Shown: positions 43,992 to 53,588, numbered from the stretch's first letter. The stretch: 64,000 nucleotides of DNA from Pedobacter kyungheensis (GCF_000812965.1 NZ_JSYN01000019.1:118272-182271), one strand, 5' to 3'. Notes: a model not told the origin generated them from the letters alone. Numbers and translations are program-made.

Positions 43992-46001
43992 TTAATTGTT
44001 TTTTACAGGTTTATCAATTAGAACTGGCCTGGTTAATTTTGCTGGTGTTGTCGCCGTCGGTTTGAGTACGTTAGGTTTTATTTTCAAACTGTCTTTTATC
44101 CGTTTAACTGAGTCGGCTTTCTTAATTTTTAGACTATCAAGCTTAGTCAGTTTAATTTTTTTTGTTTTATCAATAATCGCAGGGAGCAAGTTTGTTTCTG
44201 CGAATGCTTTTACCGTATAACCATTTGATTTTGGCTTGATCGAATCTGTTAGGTATTTTTCTACTATAAAACTGGATATTGGTGCAGCATAAGATCCGCC
44301 GTAGCCACCATTTTCTACAATTACTGCAATGGCAATTTTAGGGTTATTCATCGGGGCAAATCCGATAAAAACAGAGTGGTTCTTACCATGCGGATTTTGT
44401 ACTGTTCCGGTTTTTCCACACATCAGGATATTGGGAATCTGCGATTCTTTCGCGGTTCCCCATGGACTGTTTACCGCATCCCGCATCCCTTCAATTACAG
44501 GAGTAAAATATTGGGCATCAACGCCTACATAGTTTTTAACCACATATTCTTTTTTAACTACATTTTTATCGCCAATTCCTTTAATCAGGTGTGGTTTCAT
44601 GTAATAACCGCGGTTAGCAATAGCAGCCATTACGTTGGCCATTTGCAGCGGGGTAGAGGTAATTTCCCCCTGACCAATTGCCTGAGAAATTACAGTAGTG
44701 TATCCCCAGCGTTTACCATATATCTTATCGTAATGATCGGCGGTATAAAATATTCCTTTCTTTTCAAAAGGCATATCAATCCCAAGCTTTTGGCCAAATC
44801 CCCATTTAGAAATTTGCTCGTGCCAGTGTGCATAAGTCTGGCGCTGGTTTTTCATCCCATTTTTAGTGATGATACTCTGAAAAACGTGACAGAAATAAGT
44901 ATTACATGATCTGGCAATACCACGCTGCATATTGATGGTACCATCAACGTGTTCGCATTTTACCTTATGATTGCCGGCCATATAGTAGCCTGGGCAGAAA
45001 AACTGTGTACTTGGATCAATGGCTCCATCCTGCAAGGCCACTAATGCATCGACAGGTTTAAATGACGATCCAGGTGAATACTGACCAGCGATAGGACGCA
45101 CAATCTGTGGCCGGTAAGGGTTTGCAATCAGGCTCATGTAGTTTTTTCCCCAGTCTTTACCCACCAGTTGATTCGGGTCATAACCAGGGCTACTCACAAA
45201 AGCCAGTATCTCGCCCGTAGCGGGTTCAATGGCTACAATAGCACCTACTTTATTTTTCATCAACTCTTCGCCTAGGCGCTGAATTCTGATATCTATTGAT
45301 GAAATTAGCCGATCGCCAGAAACTGCATTAATATCATATTTACCATTGGCATAACTGCCTTGCGCTACATTATGTACATCATATAAAGTATTTACTACGC
45401 CCTTTTCGCCACGTAGAAAATCTTCATAGGATCTTTCCAAACCGCTTTTTCCAATAAAATCACCGGGTTTATAATATCCTTCCGATTTTTCAATATCATC
45501 CGGACTTACTTCTTTTACGTAGCCAAAAAGCTGTCCGGCAATGCTATCAGGGTAATGCCTGATGGTTCTGTCCTGGGTTGCAAAGCCCGGAAAGCGATAC
45601 ATAATTTCCTGTAAGCGGGCATAGGATTGAACTGAAATTTGCCTTTCAAAAAATGTGGACTGATATGGTGATTGCGCTCTGGCTTTTTTTAGCTTTTTGC
45701 GTACATCGTTAACTGTTATTTCGAGTGCATTGGCCAAGGCAAGGGTATCGAATTCCTTTACTTCGTTGGGGATCACCATTAAATCGTACACCGGTTCATT
45801 TTGAACAATCACCTTCATGTTACGATCTAAAATAGCACCACGAGCCGGGAACTTAAATTTCTTTTTTAATACGTTACTCTCGGCAGAAATAAAGGCTTTG
45901 TCGCTAATGATCTGGATATAGAAAAGCTTGCCCAATAAGATAAGGGCAATCACGATAAATAATCCCTGAACGATATATTTCCGGTTAAATAACTGATCCA
46001 T
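43992..46001 (-). CDS. mrdA: Penicillin-binding protein 2
   Basis: A 669-residue class B PBP, the elongasome transpeptidase. One N-terminal membrane helix (about 12-30), a dimerisation/pedestal region, then the transpeptidase domain with SxxK (YSPGSSFKPVDA), SxN (SCNTYF) and KTG (CGKTGTVQNP). A Pro/Lys-rich C-terminal tail follows the catalytic domain. Its start overlaps the mreD stop by one base (TAATG), which suggests translational coupling in the mreBCD-mrdA-rodA operon. Confidence 0.95.
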   Translation of the reverse strand: MDQLFNRKYIVQGLFIVIALILLGKLFYIQIISDKAFISAESNVLKKKFKFPARGAILDRNMKVIVQNEPVYDLMVIPNEVKEFDTLALANALEITVNDVRKKLKKARAQSPYQSTFFERQISVQSYARLQEIMYRFPGFATQDRTIRHYPDSIAGQLFGYVKEVSPDDIEKSEGYYKPGDFIGKSGLERSYEDFLRGEKGVVNTLYDVHNVAQGSYANGKYDINAVSGDRLISSIDIRIQRLGEELMKNKVGAIVAIEPATGEILAFVSSPGYDPNQLVGKDWGKNYMSLIANPYRPQIVRPIAGQYSPGSSFKPVDALVALQDGAIDPSTQFFCPGYYMAGNHKVKCEHVDGTINMQRGIARSCNTYFCHVFQSIITKNGMKNQRQTYAHWHEQISKWGFGQKLGIDMPFEKKGIFYTADHYDKIYGKRWGYTTVISQAIGQGEITSTPLQMANVMAAIANRGYYMKPHLIKGIGDKNVVKKEYVVKNYVGVDAQYFTPVIEGMRDAVNSPWGTAKESQIPNILMCGKTGTVQNPHGKNHSVFIGFAPMNNPKIAIAVIVENGGYGGSYAAPISSFIVEKYLTDSIKPKSNGYTVKAFAETNLLPAIIDKTKKIKLTKLDSLKIKKADSVKRIKDSLKIKPNVLKPTATTPAKLTRPVLIDKPVKNN

Positions 46002-46516
46002 TAGCGTGGTGTTCTTCTATAGAATATAAACTCTACCAATAAAATAATAAGCAGTGTAAAGATACAACTTAAGCCGCATCTCATTAAGGTATAACCAATT
46101 TCGGTTAGCCTGAATGTTTCTAAGAAGAACAACACCAGATGGTGTGTGATAACGCAGAGAAAAGCATAAAGTGAAAACCATTGGAAACCCATGTAACTTA
46201 ACGATGGTTCAGGGTCGTCAATTGCGTCGCGGTTTAAACTGATGGATATAAATGAAATCCTGACAAATGCCAGCACTACACAAGCGGTTGCGTGCACGCC
46301 CATGGTATCGTAAAATGCATCGAGTGTTAAGCCCGTTGCAAAGGCCAATCCGTACAATAAAATGTTAGGGATACCAAAAGGCAGAAGCAGCAAAAACAAT
46401 ACGTAGATAAATGGGGTGGACAGATTGTAAAAGCCCATATTCTTGAGCAGAAAGATCTGCACAAAAAGCAGTAAAAACCACCTGATCACATTTACAATTA
46501 TGATTCTACTATTCAT
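46001..46516 (-). CDS. mreD: Rod shape-determining protein MreD
   Basis: A 171-residue membrane protein with about five helices. Sequence conservation is low in this family, so the call rests on length, topology and position between mreC and mrdA. The gene overlaps the mreC end by 8 bases and the mrdA start by one, so the three are probably translated in a coupled manner. Confidence 0.88.
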   Translation of the reverse strand: MNSRIIIVNVIRWFLLLFVQIFLLKNMGFYNLSTPFIYVLFLLLLPFGIPNILLYGLAFATGLTLDAFYDTMGVHATACVVLAFVRISFISISLNRDAIDDPEPSLSYMGFQWFSLYAFLCVITHHLVLFFLETFRLTEIGYTLMRCGLSCIFTLLIILLVEFIFYRRTPR

Positions 46517-47348
46517 TGGGCTTAGCTAGGCTTTCTAAAGCTTTTTGCTCTTCAGCAAGTTTATCTTTAACCACATATACATATTGCAATGTGCTAAAAT
46601 CTGTAAATAAATTCAATTCTCCCGATAAGAAATTGTCGTTGGTAGCCACATTGGGTTTGCTAATTTTGCCTACTAAGATCCCTGCAGGAAATGAGCCATA
46701 GCCCGAGGTAACAACCGTATCGCCCACATACATTTTGATGTGGTTGGGTACTTCTTTAACGAAGGCTTTTCTGATATCGAAATTGCCATCACCCCAAACT
46801 AAAGAGCCAAGGGCATGATTCTTCTTTAGCATAACACTAATTCGGGTATCTTTATGCAATAGCGATTGGATGGTGGCTAAATGTGCCGAAACATCGCGGA
46901 TGAAACCAACTACCCCCTTTTGTGGAGCAATTACAGCCATACCACTTTTAATGCCATCAACAGTACCCTTATTAATGGTCATTACATTGTTGCGAAGGGT
47001 AATCGAGTTTTTAACCACCTTAGCCGCCAGGTACGAATACTGCTGATTGGTAACGGTATCAATAACTTTAACAACTTTAGCGCTATCAACGGTAGTTAAA
47101 CCCAATAAGCGGGTTTTAAGTTTGGCATTTTCTGCTGCAAGGCTATCGTTTACCATTCCCAGGTTTAAATAGCGTTTAAAAACATTAAGCCTTTCGTATG
47201 CGGTACCTACTACTTCGTTTGAAGAATTTAAGGTTACGCTACGCTGGTAGGCATTGTTTTTCACCGTTAGGTAAATCCCTATCGTAAAAAAGATAATAAA
47301 CAGGAAAAATGCGTTGTATCTGCTGATGAAAATCCAAAGGTTACGCAT
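46509..47348 (-). CDS. mreC: Rod shape-determining protein MreC
   Basis: A 279-residue periplasmic scaffold. One N-terminal membrane helix (about 10-28), a coiled-coil stretch (about 65-90) and the paired beta-barrel domain with ITLRNNVMTINKGTVDGIKSGMAV (about 117-140), typical of MreC, where the IxxGxxxGIxxGM pattern is conserved. It stabilises MreB filaments and links them to PBP2. It follows mreB after 85 bases that hold a dyad element. Confidence 0.92.
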   Translation of the reverse strand: MRNLWIFISRYNAFFLFIIFFTIGIYLTVKNNAYQRSVTLNSSNEVVGTAYERLNVFKRYLNLGMVNDSLAAENAKLKTRLLGLTTVDSAKVVKVIDTVTNQQYSYLAAKVVKNSITLRNNVMTINKGTVDGIKSGMAVIAPQKGVVGFIRDVSAHLATIQSLLHKDTRISVMLKKNHALGSLVWGDGNFDIRKAFVKEVPNHIKMYVGDTVVTSGYGSFPAGILVGKISKPNVATNDNFLSGELNLFTDFSTLQYVYVVKDKLAEEQKALESLAKPNE

Positions 47349-47357
47349 TGCTCATGG

Positions 47358-47422
47358 GATATGAGACTTAAGATGTGAGATGTGAGATGGAATAACTAGT
47401 CTCCAGTCTCAAATCTCATATC
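47358..47422. repeat. Low-complexity dyad between mreC and mreB
   Basis: GATATGAGA (47358-47366) and TCTCATATC (47414-47422) bracket degenerate TGTGAGATG and AGTCTCAAA units. It resembles the dyad at 6933-6993. Confidence 0.6.
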
Positions 47423-47433
47423 TCAAATCCAGG

Positions 47434-48456
47434 TTATTGCATCAAGAATTTATATCCGCCAATATTTTTTAAGGCGATACCAGTACCGCGAACTACTGCA
47501 CGAAGCGGATCTTCTGCCACGTGTACCGGTAATTTTGTTTTTGCGGCCACACGTTTGTCTAATCCTCTTAATAAGGCACCACCACCTGTTAAATAAATAC
47601 CGGTTTGGTAAATATCTGCAGAAAGTTCAGGAGGGGTAATCTCTAATGCTTTTAAAATCGCTTCTTCAATTTTAGAGATCGATTTATCCAGACAGTGTGC
47701 AATTTCGGTATAAGAAACTGTAATTTGTTTAGGTACACCGGTCATTAAATCACGGCCCTGAACAGCAAAGTCAGAAGGTGCATCCTGTAACTCAGGTAAA
47801 GCAGCACCAACTTCGATTTTAATTTTCTCAGCAGTACGGTCACCAATCATAATGTTGTGCTGGCGACGGATGTAGTTTACAATATCAGAGTCGAAGTTAT
47901 CTCCGGCCACACGGATAGATTGATCGCAAACAATACCTGATAAAGCGATTACCGCAATCTCGGTAGTACCACCACCGATATCGATAATCATATTACCCAT
48001 AGGTTCTTCTACATCGATACCAATACCTACAGCAGCAGCCATTGGTTCGTGTATTAAATAAACTTCTTTAGCACCAGCAATCTCGGCCGAGTCACGTACT
48101 GCACGTTTTTCTACCTCAGTAATACCCGAAGGGATACAGATTACCATTCGTAAAGATGGGAACATCCAGCCTTTACCACCGTTAAGCATGCGGATCATAC
48201 CTTTAATCATGGCTTCAGCAGCGTTGAAATCGGCAATTACACCATCCTTTAGCGGACGAACGGTTTTAATATTATCGTGGGTTTTACCCTCCATTTGCAT
48301 GGCCTGACGACCAATTGCAATAACTTTGTTTGTAGTGCGGTCAAAAGCAACAATTGATGGCTCATCTACCACCACTTTGTCGTTATGTATAATTAGGGTA
48401 TTCGCAGTGCCCAAATCAATGGCAACTTCTTGCGTAAACCAGTTAAATAATCCCAT
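47434..48456 (-). CDS. mreB: Rod shape-determining actin-like protein MreB
   Basis: A 340-residue actin-like ATPase that forms filaments under the membrane and directs cell-wall elongation. The opening MGLFNWFTQEVAIDLGTANT carries the membrane-facing helix and phosphate-1 loop DLGTANT; IDIGGGTTEIAVI is phosphate 2 and the adenosine motif TGGGALLRGLD lies near the C-terminus. It is the first gene of the mreB-mreC-mreD-mrdA-rodA operon. Confidence 0.97.
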   Translation of the reverse strand: MGLFNWFTQEVAIDLGTANTLIIHNDKVVVDEPSIVAFDRTTNKVIAIGRQAMQMEGKTHDNIKTVRPLKDGVIADFNAAEAMIKGMIRMLNGGKGWMFPSLRMVICIPSGITEVEKRAVRDSAEIAGAKEVYLIHEPMAAAVGIGIDVEEPMGNMIIDIGGGTTEIAVIALSGIVCDQSIRVAGDNFDSDIVNYIRRQHNIMIGDRTAEKIKIEVGAALPELQDAPSDFAVQGRDLMTGVPKQITVSYTEIAHCLDKSISKIEEAILKALEITPPELSADIYQTGIYLTGGGALLRGLDKRVAAKTKLPVHVAEDPLRAVVRGTGIALKNIGGYKFLMQ

Positions 48457-48609
48457 GTATGAGGTATGTTTCTTTAATTTTAATAAATGTATACTATTCC
48501 TAATGTAAAAATAGCTTTTTTATTGTTTTAACTTCTATTTTCTTTAAGCATTAAATTGTTTTTTAGGCAATTAAAATGTTTTAGGTAATTAAAGTTTAAA
48601 TAAATTCAA

Positions 48610-48649
48610 AAGACTAACGCTTATGCCGGGTGCTTTAAGCTTTAGTCTT
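48610..48649 (-). terminator. Hairpin after purH
   Basis: AAGACTAACGCTTA pairs with TAAGCTTTAGTCTT with one mismatch in 14 bp, 12-base loop. The T-run on the minus-strand side is weak (TTTGAATTTA), so it may be a terminator or a dyad repeat. Confidence 0.5.
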
Positions 48650-48666
48650 TCAGCTTTATGCTTATA

Positions 48667-50193
48667 TTAGTGTTTAAAGTGTCTTACGCCAGTGGTAACC
48701 ATTGCAATACCTTTCTCGTTTGCTTTTGCAACAGAATCGGCATCTTTAATCGAACCTCCTGGTTGTAAAACTGCGGTAATTCCGGCATCGGCAGCAATTT
48801 CAACACAATCAGGGAAAGGGAAGAAGGCATCAGAAGCCATTGCAGCACCTTTAACGCTGAAACCGAATGAGGCCGCTTTTTCGATCGCTTGTCTTAAAGC
48901 ATCCACACGTGAGGTTTGGCCAACACCACTTGCAATTAACACATCATCTTTAACCAAAACAATGGTGTTCGATTTAGTGTGTTTTACAATTTTATTGGCG
49001 AAATATAAATCTTTTAATTCTTGTGCAGTAGGTGCTTTATCGGTAACGGTTGTCATTTGCTCCGGACCTTCGATAATTAAATCTTTATCCTGCTCAATTA
49101 CACCGTTTAATAAGGTTTTAAATTGTTTTTTGCTCAAATCAACCTCGTTGCGTTTTAAAATTACACGGTTTTTCTTTTTGCTGAATAACTCAACAGCTTC
49201 TGGTTGGTAGGCAGGTGCAATTAATACTTCAAAAAACAGGTTGTTAATTTCTTCAGCCGTAGCTAAATCAACTTCAACGTTGGTAATTAAAACACCGCCG
49301 AAAGCAGAAACCGGATCGCAGGCTAAGGCATCAATCCAGGCTTGTTTTACAGTTGGGCGTGAGGCAATGCCGCAAGCATTAGTATGTTTTAAGATCGCAA
49401 AGGTTGGATCCTGGAATTCGTCAATTAAGGCAACAGCGGCATCCACATCAACCAAATTGTTGTAAGAAAGTTCTTTACCGTTTAATTTGGTAAACATGGC
49501 TTCTAAATCACCATAAAATACAGCGCCTTGGTGCGGGTTTTCGCCATAACGCAAAGTTTTAGCTTCGGTTACGCTTTGTTTAAAAACATCAAGTGGCTCT
49601 TCCTGGTTAAAATAGTTAAAAATTGCCGTATCGTAGTGCGAAGAAGTATGGAAAGCAGTTTTAGCAAACGATTTACGTTGTGCTAAAGTAGTTTCGCCAT
49701 TTTGCGCTTCTAATTGTGCCTGTAAAGTAGGGTAGTCGTTTTTCGATGCAATGATAACCACATCGTTAAAGTTTTTCGCCGCTGCACGGATTAATGAAAT
49801 ACCACCGATATCAATTTTCTCGATAATCTCTTCTGGTGTTCCGCCTGCTTTAACGGTTTCTTCAAATGGGTATAAATCAACAATTACCAGATCAATTTCC
49901 GGAATTTCATATTCAGCAATCTGCTCCTGGTCGCCAGTTAAAGCCCTGCGGTTTAAAATACCGCCAAATACTTTTGGGTGTAAAGTTTTAACACGTCCGC
50001 CTAAAATAGAAGGATATCCTGTTAAATCCTCAACCGCTGTAACCGGAAGGTTTAAATCTTTGATAAATTGTTCGGTACCACCTGTTGAGAATAACTGTAC
50101 TCCCTGTGCGGCTAACAATTTTACCAATGGTTCTAAACCATCTTTATAATATACTGAAATTAAAGCGTTTTTAATCTTAATTGGCTGACTCAT
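48667..50193 (-). CDS. purH: AICAR transformylase/IMP cyclohydrolase
   Basis: A 508-residue bifunctional enzyme for the last two steps of IMP synthesis. The start giving MSQPIKIKNALISVY is chosen over one eight codons upstream. The N-terminal IMP cyclohydrolase (MGS-like) part has GTEQFIKD and PSILGGRVKTLHPK; the C-terminal transformylase has the KHTNACGIA motif with the catalytic Lys-His, DPVSAFGG, and near the end PFPDCVEIAADAGI. It is single here; purN lies about 340 bases upstream on the same strand. Confidence 0.96.
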   Translation of the reverse strand: MSQPIKIKNALISVYYKDGLEPLVKLLAAQGVQLFSTGGTEQFIKDLNLPVTAVEDLTGYPSILGGRVKTLHPKVFGGILNRRALTGDQEQIAEYEIPEIDLVIVDLYPFEETVKAGGTPEEIIEKIDIGGISLIRAAAKNFNDVVIIASKNDYPTLQAQLEAQNGETTLAQRKSFAKTAFHTSSHYDTAIFNYFNQEEPLDVFKQSVTEAKTLRYGENPHQGAVFYGDLEAMFTKLNGKELSYNNLVDVDAAVALIDEFQDPTFAILKHTNACGIASRPTVKQAWIDALACDPVSAFGGVLITNVEVDLATAEEINNLFFEVLIAPAYQPEAVELFSKKKNRVILKRNEVDLSKKQFKTLLNGVIEQDKDLIIEGPEQMTTVTDKAPTAQELKDLYFANKIVKHTKSNTIVLVKDDVLIASGVGQTSRVDALRQAIEKAASFGFSVKGAAMASDAFFPFPDCVEIAADAGITAVLQPGGSIKDADSVAKANEKGIAMVTTGVRHFKH

Positions 50194-50214
50194 TTTACTG
50201 TAAATTTTGAGCCG

Positions 50215-50222
50215 CAAAGGTA
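50215..50222 (-). promoter_or_regulatory. Possible -7 box of purH
   Basis: Read on the minus strand, TACCTTTG matches TAnnTTTG 21 bases before the purH ATG. A clear -33 TTTG was not seen. Confidence 0.45.
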
Positions 50223-50535
50223 GTAAAACAGGATTGTTTTTTTATTATGTTTTATTGGTAAAAAATTACCTGCCGGATTAAAAAAACAAAAAGAATATTT
50301 TGATCTGTTAAATGGTGTTAAATTGCTAGTTATAAATGTTTAAGTAGCCGTCGATAGGATGATTTTAAGCAATAAAGCAAAAATCTGTTTTTAAGGTTGA
50401 CAGTTGAGTTTAAAACTGGCTTACACTATTATATGTATATGCTTTGCATTATAAGTATAAGGTATAACAAAAAATAGCCGCATATAGTCAGGCTAATGCA
50501 GTTGAACAATACCAGTTATAATTTGTGGATGATGG
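50223..50535. other. Region between purN and purH without visible gene
   Basis: About 310 AT-rich bases. I saw no ORF, hairpin terminator or purine-type riboswitch fold in it. Confidence 0.5.
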
Positions 50536-51114
50536 TTATTTGCTGATTTTCTTTACAATGCTTTCAACAATACGCGGGTAATGCTGGTGCTCCAGTTGTT
50601 GCCCCTTAAATTTAACCATTTCCAAACTGTCGTTTTTATCGATCTTATAACGGGCCTGATAAATGTACTCGCCCTCATCGTAATTTTCGTTGACGTAATG
50701 AATGGTGATGCCGCCTTCGGGTTCGCCTGCAGCAATTACAGCATTGTGTACATGGTCGCCGTACATGCCTTTACCTCCAAATTTGGGTAAAATAGCTGGG
50801 TGTATATTAACGATGCGGCCAGGGTAGGCGTGGATTAAGCTTTTAGGAATTAACCAAAGGAAGCCTGCAAGCACAATGAAATCTATTTCCAGATTCTTGA
50901 GCAGTTCTATTACCTCATCGGTTTTATAAAACTCATTTTTGTCAAAAATGTGGGTAGGGATTTCAAAATTATCAGCTCTTTGTAATACATAGGCTTCGGC
51001 ATTATTGGTTAGTACCAAAGAAATTTCTATCTCATTACTCCGCTTGAAATGCTCCATCAGTTTTTGGGCATTAGAACCAGAACCTGATGCAAAGATGGCT
51101 ATTCGTTTTTTCAC
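50536..51114 (-). CDS. purN: Phosphoribosylglycinamide formyltransferase
   Basis: A 192-residue enzyme that transfers a formyl group from 10-formyl-THF to GAR in purine synthesis. The N-terminus IAIFASGSGSNAQKLMEHF is the substrate phosphate loop. The active-site segment NIHPAILPKFGGKGMYGDHV holds the catalytic Asn and His of the family, and ITIHYVNENYDEGEYI follows with the Asp. Single gene divergent from rpsT. Confidence 0.95.
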   Translation of the reverse strand: MKKRIAIFASGSGSNAQKLMEHFKRSNEIEISLVLTNNAEAYVLQRADNFEIPTHIFDKNEFYKTDEVIELLKNLEIDFIVLAGFLWLIPKSLIHAYPGRIVNIHPAILPKFGGKGMYGDHVHNAVIAAGEPEGGITIHYVNENYDEGEYIYQARYKIDKNDSLEMVKFKGQQLEHQHYPRIVESIVKKISK

Positions 51115-51276
51115 TCAAAAAGGGTTTTGCCCAAAAATAGTATTTTTAGGGCTGTTTTCTTAATCGAAATTAATTTTTATTGTAAGCGCTTAAAGTATTA
51201 TTAATGAATAAATTTAGTGTATTTTTGCGCTTCGGTAAGCGGGCTGAATTTTAGTGAATAAAAAAGTTAAAAGTGT

Positions 51277-51308
51277 TTTGTATTTTTAAAACATTAATTC
51301 TATATTTG
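51277..51308 (+). promoter_or_regulatory. Promoter of rpsT
   Basis: TTTG at 51277-51280 and TATATTTG at 51301-51308 with a 20-base spacer. Predicted leader about 45 bases. Confidence 0.75.
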
Positions 51309-51357
51309 CAACCCGAATTATAGGAAACGATTAAGAAAAATAAAAGGCTAAATAGAA

Positions 51358-51612
51358 ATGGCAAATCATAAATCTTCATTAAAAAGAATTAGAGCAAACG
51401 CAACAAAACGTTTACGTAACAGATATCAGGCAAAAACTACACGTACTTTCATCAAAAGATTACGTGCTGCAGAAGACAAAAAATCTGCATCTGATTTATT
51501 GCCTAAAGTAATCTCTATGTTAGATCGTTTAGCTAAAAAGAACATCATCCACAAAAACAAAGCGGCTAACAACAAATCAAAATTAACGAAATTCGTTAAC
51601 GGTTTAAAATAA
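51358..51612 (+). CDS. rpsT: 30S ribosomal protein S20
   Basis: An 84-residue basic ribosomal protein that binds the 5' domain of 16S rRNA. The start ANHKSSLKRIRANATKRLRN and the basic helices up to LDRLAKKNIIHKNKAANNKSK are diagnostic. Single gene with its own promoter and a strong terminator. Confidence 0.97.
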   Translation: MANHKSSLKRIRANATKRLRNRYQAKTTRTFIKRLRAAEDKKSASDLLPKVISMLDRLAKKNIIHKNKAANNKSKLTKFVNGLK

Positions 51613-51635
51613 GCCAATTTTTTTACGATATTAGT

Positions 51636-51674
51636 AAAAGGCATCCCAACCAAAAGTTGGGATGCCTTTTTTTT
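51636..51674 (+). terminator. Intrinsic terminator after rpsT
   Basis: A perfect 11-bp stem GGCATCCCAAC with GTTGGGATGCC, CAAAA loop, A-rich left flank and T8 run. It ends 11 bases before radC. Confidence 0.95.
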
Positions 51675-51684
51675 GTCGAAAAAA

Positions 51685-52383
51685 ATGGAAAACAACAAAC
51701 AAAAGTTAGGCATTAAATTATGGGCAGAGGCCGACCGGCCACGCGAAAGGCTTTTGCAACATGGCAGAAGGTATTTAACAGATGCCGAATTAATTGCCAT
51801 TCTAATCGGTTCTGGCAATAAGAACGAAACGGCCCTTGATCTCAGCAAACGGATTCTGGCTTTTTACGATAACAATTTAGTCCGGCTGGGCAAGGCTTCT
51901 ATTCAGGAACTATCCAGGTTTAAGGGAATTGGTGAAGCAAAAGCACTTACGATTATCGCTGCACTGGAATTGGGTTTGCGCCGCAAAGAGACCGACGATG
52001 AACAGATTGTGCAGGTCACTACGGCCAGGCAGGCCTATAATTATATGCACCAGACTTTCGAAGATCTTCATTACGAAGAATTTTGGATATTGCTCTTAAA
52101 CAGGTCAAATCATGTAATTGGCAAATTTCAAATCAGCAAGGGTGGGCAGGCCGGAACCATCGCCGATCCGAAAATCATCTTTAAAATCGCCCTGGAAAAT
52201 AATGCAGCAAATATCATATTGGCCCACAACCATCCGTCAGGTAATTTAAAGCCAAGCGATAGCGACAATAAACTTACGCGCGATCTTGTTGCATCGGGCC
52301 GAATGCTTGGTCTTTTTGTGGTCGATCACATTATTTTTGCCCGTAACAATTATTATAGTTACAGGGATGAAGATTTAATTTAA
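51685..52383 (+). CDS. radC: RadC family protein (MPN/JAMM domain)
   Basis: A 232-residue RadC protein. An in-frame TTG four codons upstream lies in the terminator T-run, so the ATG giving MENNKQKLGIK is chosen. The N-terminal helix-hairpin-helix-like part has TDAELIAILIGSG and LSRFKGIGEAKA; the C-terminal JAB1/MPN domain has AHNHPSG followed by SDSD (JAMM metal site). The biochemical role is unsettled; old links to DNA repair are not secure. Confidence 0.94.
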   Translation: MENNKQKLGIKLWAEADRPRERLLQHGRRYLTDAELIAILIGSGNKNETALDLSKRILAFYDNNLVRLGKASIQELSRFKGIGEAKALTIIAALELGLRRKETDDEQIVQVTTARQAYNYMHQTFEDLHYEEFWILLLNRSNHVIGKFQISKGGQAGTIADPKIIFKIALENNAANIILAHNHPSGNLKPSDSDNKLTRDLVASGRMLGLFVVDHIIFARNNYYSYRDEDLI

Positions 52384-52490
52384 AAATATATTAACTGGGT
52401 AAAGTAGAATTAATCTTAAATTGTTATCATCGCAGCTTATTAAATTTATGCGCCGGAATGGCGACAGTGATTAAGCACAATTATACACAA

Positions 52491-53327
52491 ATGAAAAGAT
52501 TATTAGTTCTTCCTATTGCCCTGTTGCTAACAGTGGCAGCTTTTGCCCAGAAAAAGGGTACACCTGTTAATATTATAACCTATAATATTCGTTTAAATGT
52601 TGCATCTGATGGGGTAAATGCCTGGCCTAACCGTAAAGATAATGTTAAAGCCCTGGTGAAATTTCACGATGCCGATATCCTTTGCGTTCAGGAAGCCTTG
52701 CCCGAGCAATTTGATGCTCTACTGGAAGATTCAAATTTTGATGTGGTAGGTGTTGGTCGTGATGACGGCAAAAGAAAAGGGGAATTCTCTGCAGTTTATT
52801 ATGATAAAGACCGTTTTACTAAAAAAGATGGCGGAACTTTCTGGTTATCAGAAACACCTGATGTTCCATCGAAAGGCTGGGATGCTGCGCTTAACCGGGT
52901 ATGTAGCTGGGTAAGGTTATATGATAAACTGAATAAAAAAGAGTTTTTGGTTTTTAATACCCATTACGATCACATTGGAGTTCAGGCCAGAATTGAATCG
53001 GCCAAATTATTAAAGCAAAAAATACAGCAAATTGCCCCGACCTTGCCGGTTGTTTTTACGGGAGATTTAAATGTGACACCAGAAACTGAAGCCATTGCGA
53101 CGATTAAATCCTTCCTGATTGATGCAAAAGAAGTTTCAACCGAAAAACCTTACGGGCCAACCGGTACTTTTAATGCTTTTCACTTTGATAGTGATTTGAA
53201 AGACCGTATCGATTACATTTTCGTAAACAAAGGATTTAAAGTGCAGAAGTTTGCGGTATTATCAGATAGTAAGGACAAAAGATATTACTCAGATCATTTG
53301 CCTGTTTTTGCCAGGCTTTGGTTTTAG
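52491..53327 (+). CDS. Secreted endonuclease/exonuclease/phosphatase family protein
   Basis: A 278-residue protein. The ATG at codon 12 of the longer frame is chosen because it opens a signal peptide (1-20, ending AFA|Q). The EEP fold is complete: ITYNIRL, the Glu metal ligand in CVQEALP, FNTHYDHIG, TGDLNVTP, and the catalytic SDHLPV at the end. Members hydrolyse phosphodiesters of nucleic acids, sphingomyelin or inositol phosphates; the substrate is unknown. Confidence 0.9.
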   Translation: MKRLLVLPIALLLTVAAFAQKKGTPVNIITYNIRLNVASDGVNAWPNRKDNVKALVKFHDADILCVQEALPEQFDALLEDSNFDVVGVGRDDGKRKGEFSAVYYDKDRFTKKDGGTFWLSETPDVPSKGWDAALNRVCSWVRLYDKLNKKEFLVFNTHYDHIGVQARIESAKLLKQKIQQIAPTLPVVFTGDLNVTPETEAIATIKSFLIDAKEVSTEKPYGPTGTFNAFHFDSDLKDRIDYIFVNKGFKVQKFAVLSDSKDKRYYSDHLPVFARLWF

Positions 53328-53335
53328 GGGGATTT

Positions 53336-53384
53336 AGAGTTGTCGACTTTTAATAGCAAACTGGCAATTAAAGTCGACAACTCT
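53336..53384. repeat. Perfect 15-bp inverted repeat
   Basis: AGAGTTGTCGACTTT and its exact complement AAAGTCGACAACTCT are separated by 19 bases. No T-run follows, so it is not a typical terminator. It lies just after the EEP gene. Confidence 0.85.
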
Positions 53385-53588
53385 CCAAAAGTAGATTATG
53401 ATGTCGGGTCTATGTTGACATGGACCATGTAGCATGAATGCCAGGTCCATCATACCTCTTCCATTTTCCATCATTTATTCCGGTTTGGTTTTCTCCTTTT
53501 GGCTTTAAATAATATCTTTGCGTTTTAATAAATTGATTATCCTTTGGGCTTGTTCCAATACCCGATACTCACTACTTGATTCTCTAAA
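53385..53588. other. Leader region of pheT
   Basis: No gene. TATCTTTG at 53513-53520 fits TAnnTTTG, but the nearest TTTG pairs are at the wrong distance. A GGACC/GGTCC pair lies near 53421-53450. No classical Phe leader peptide or T-box was seen. Confidence 0.4.

Noticed and set aside
50223..50535. Purine riboswitch before purH
   Set aside because: No purine-riboswitch three-way junction or conserved core could be found in the gap.
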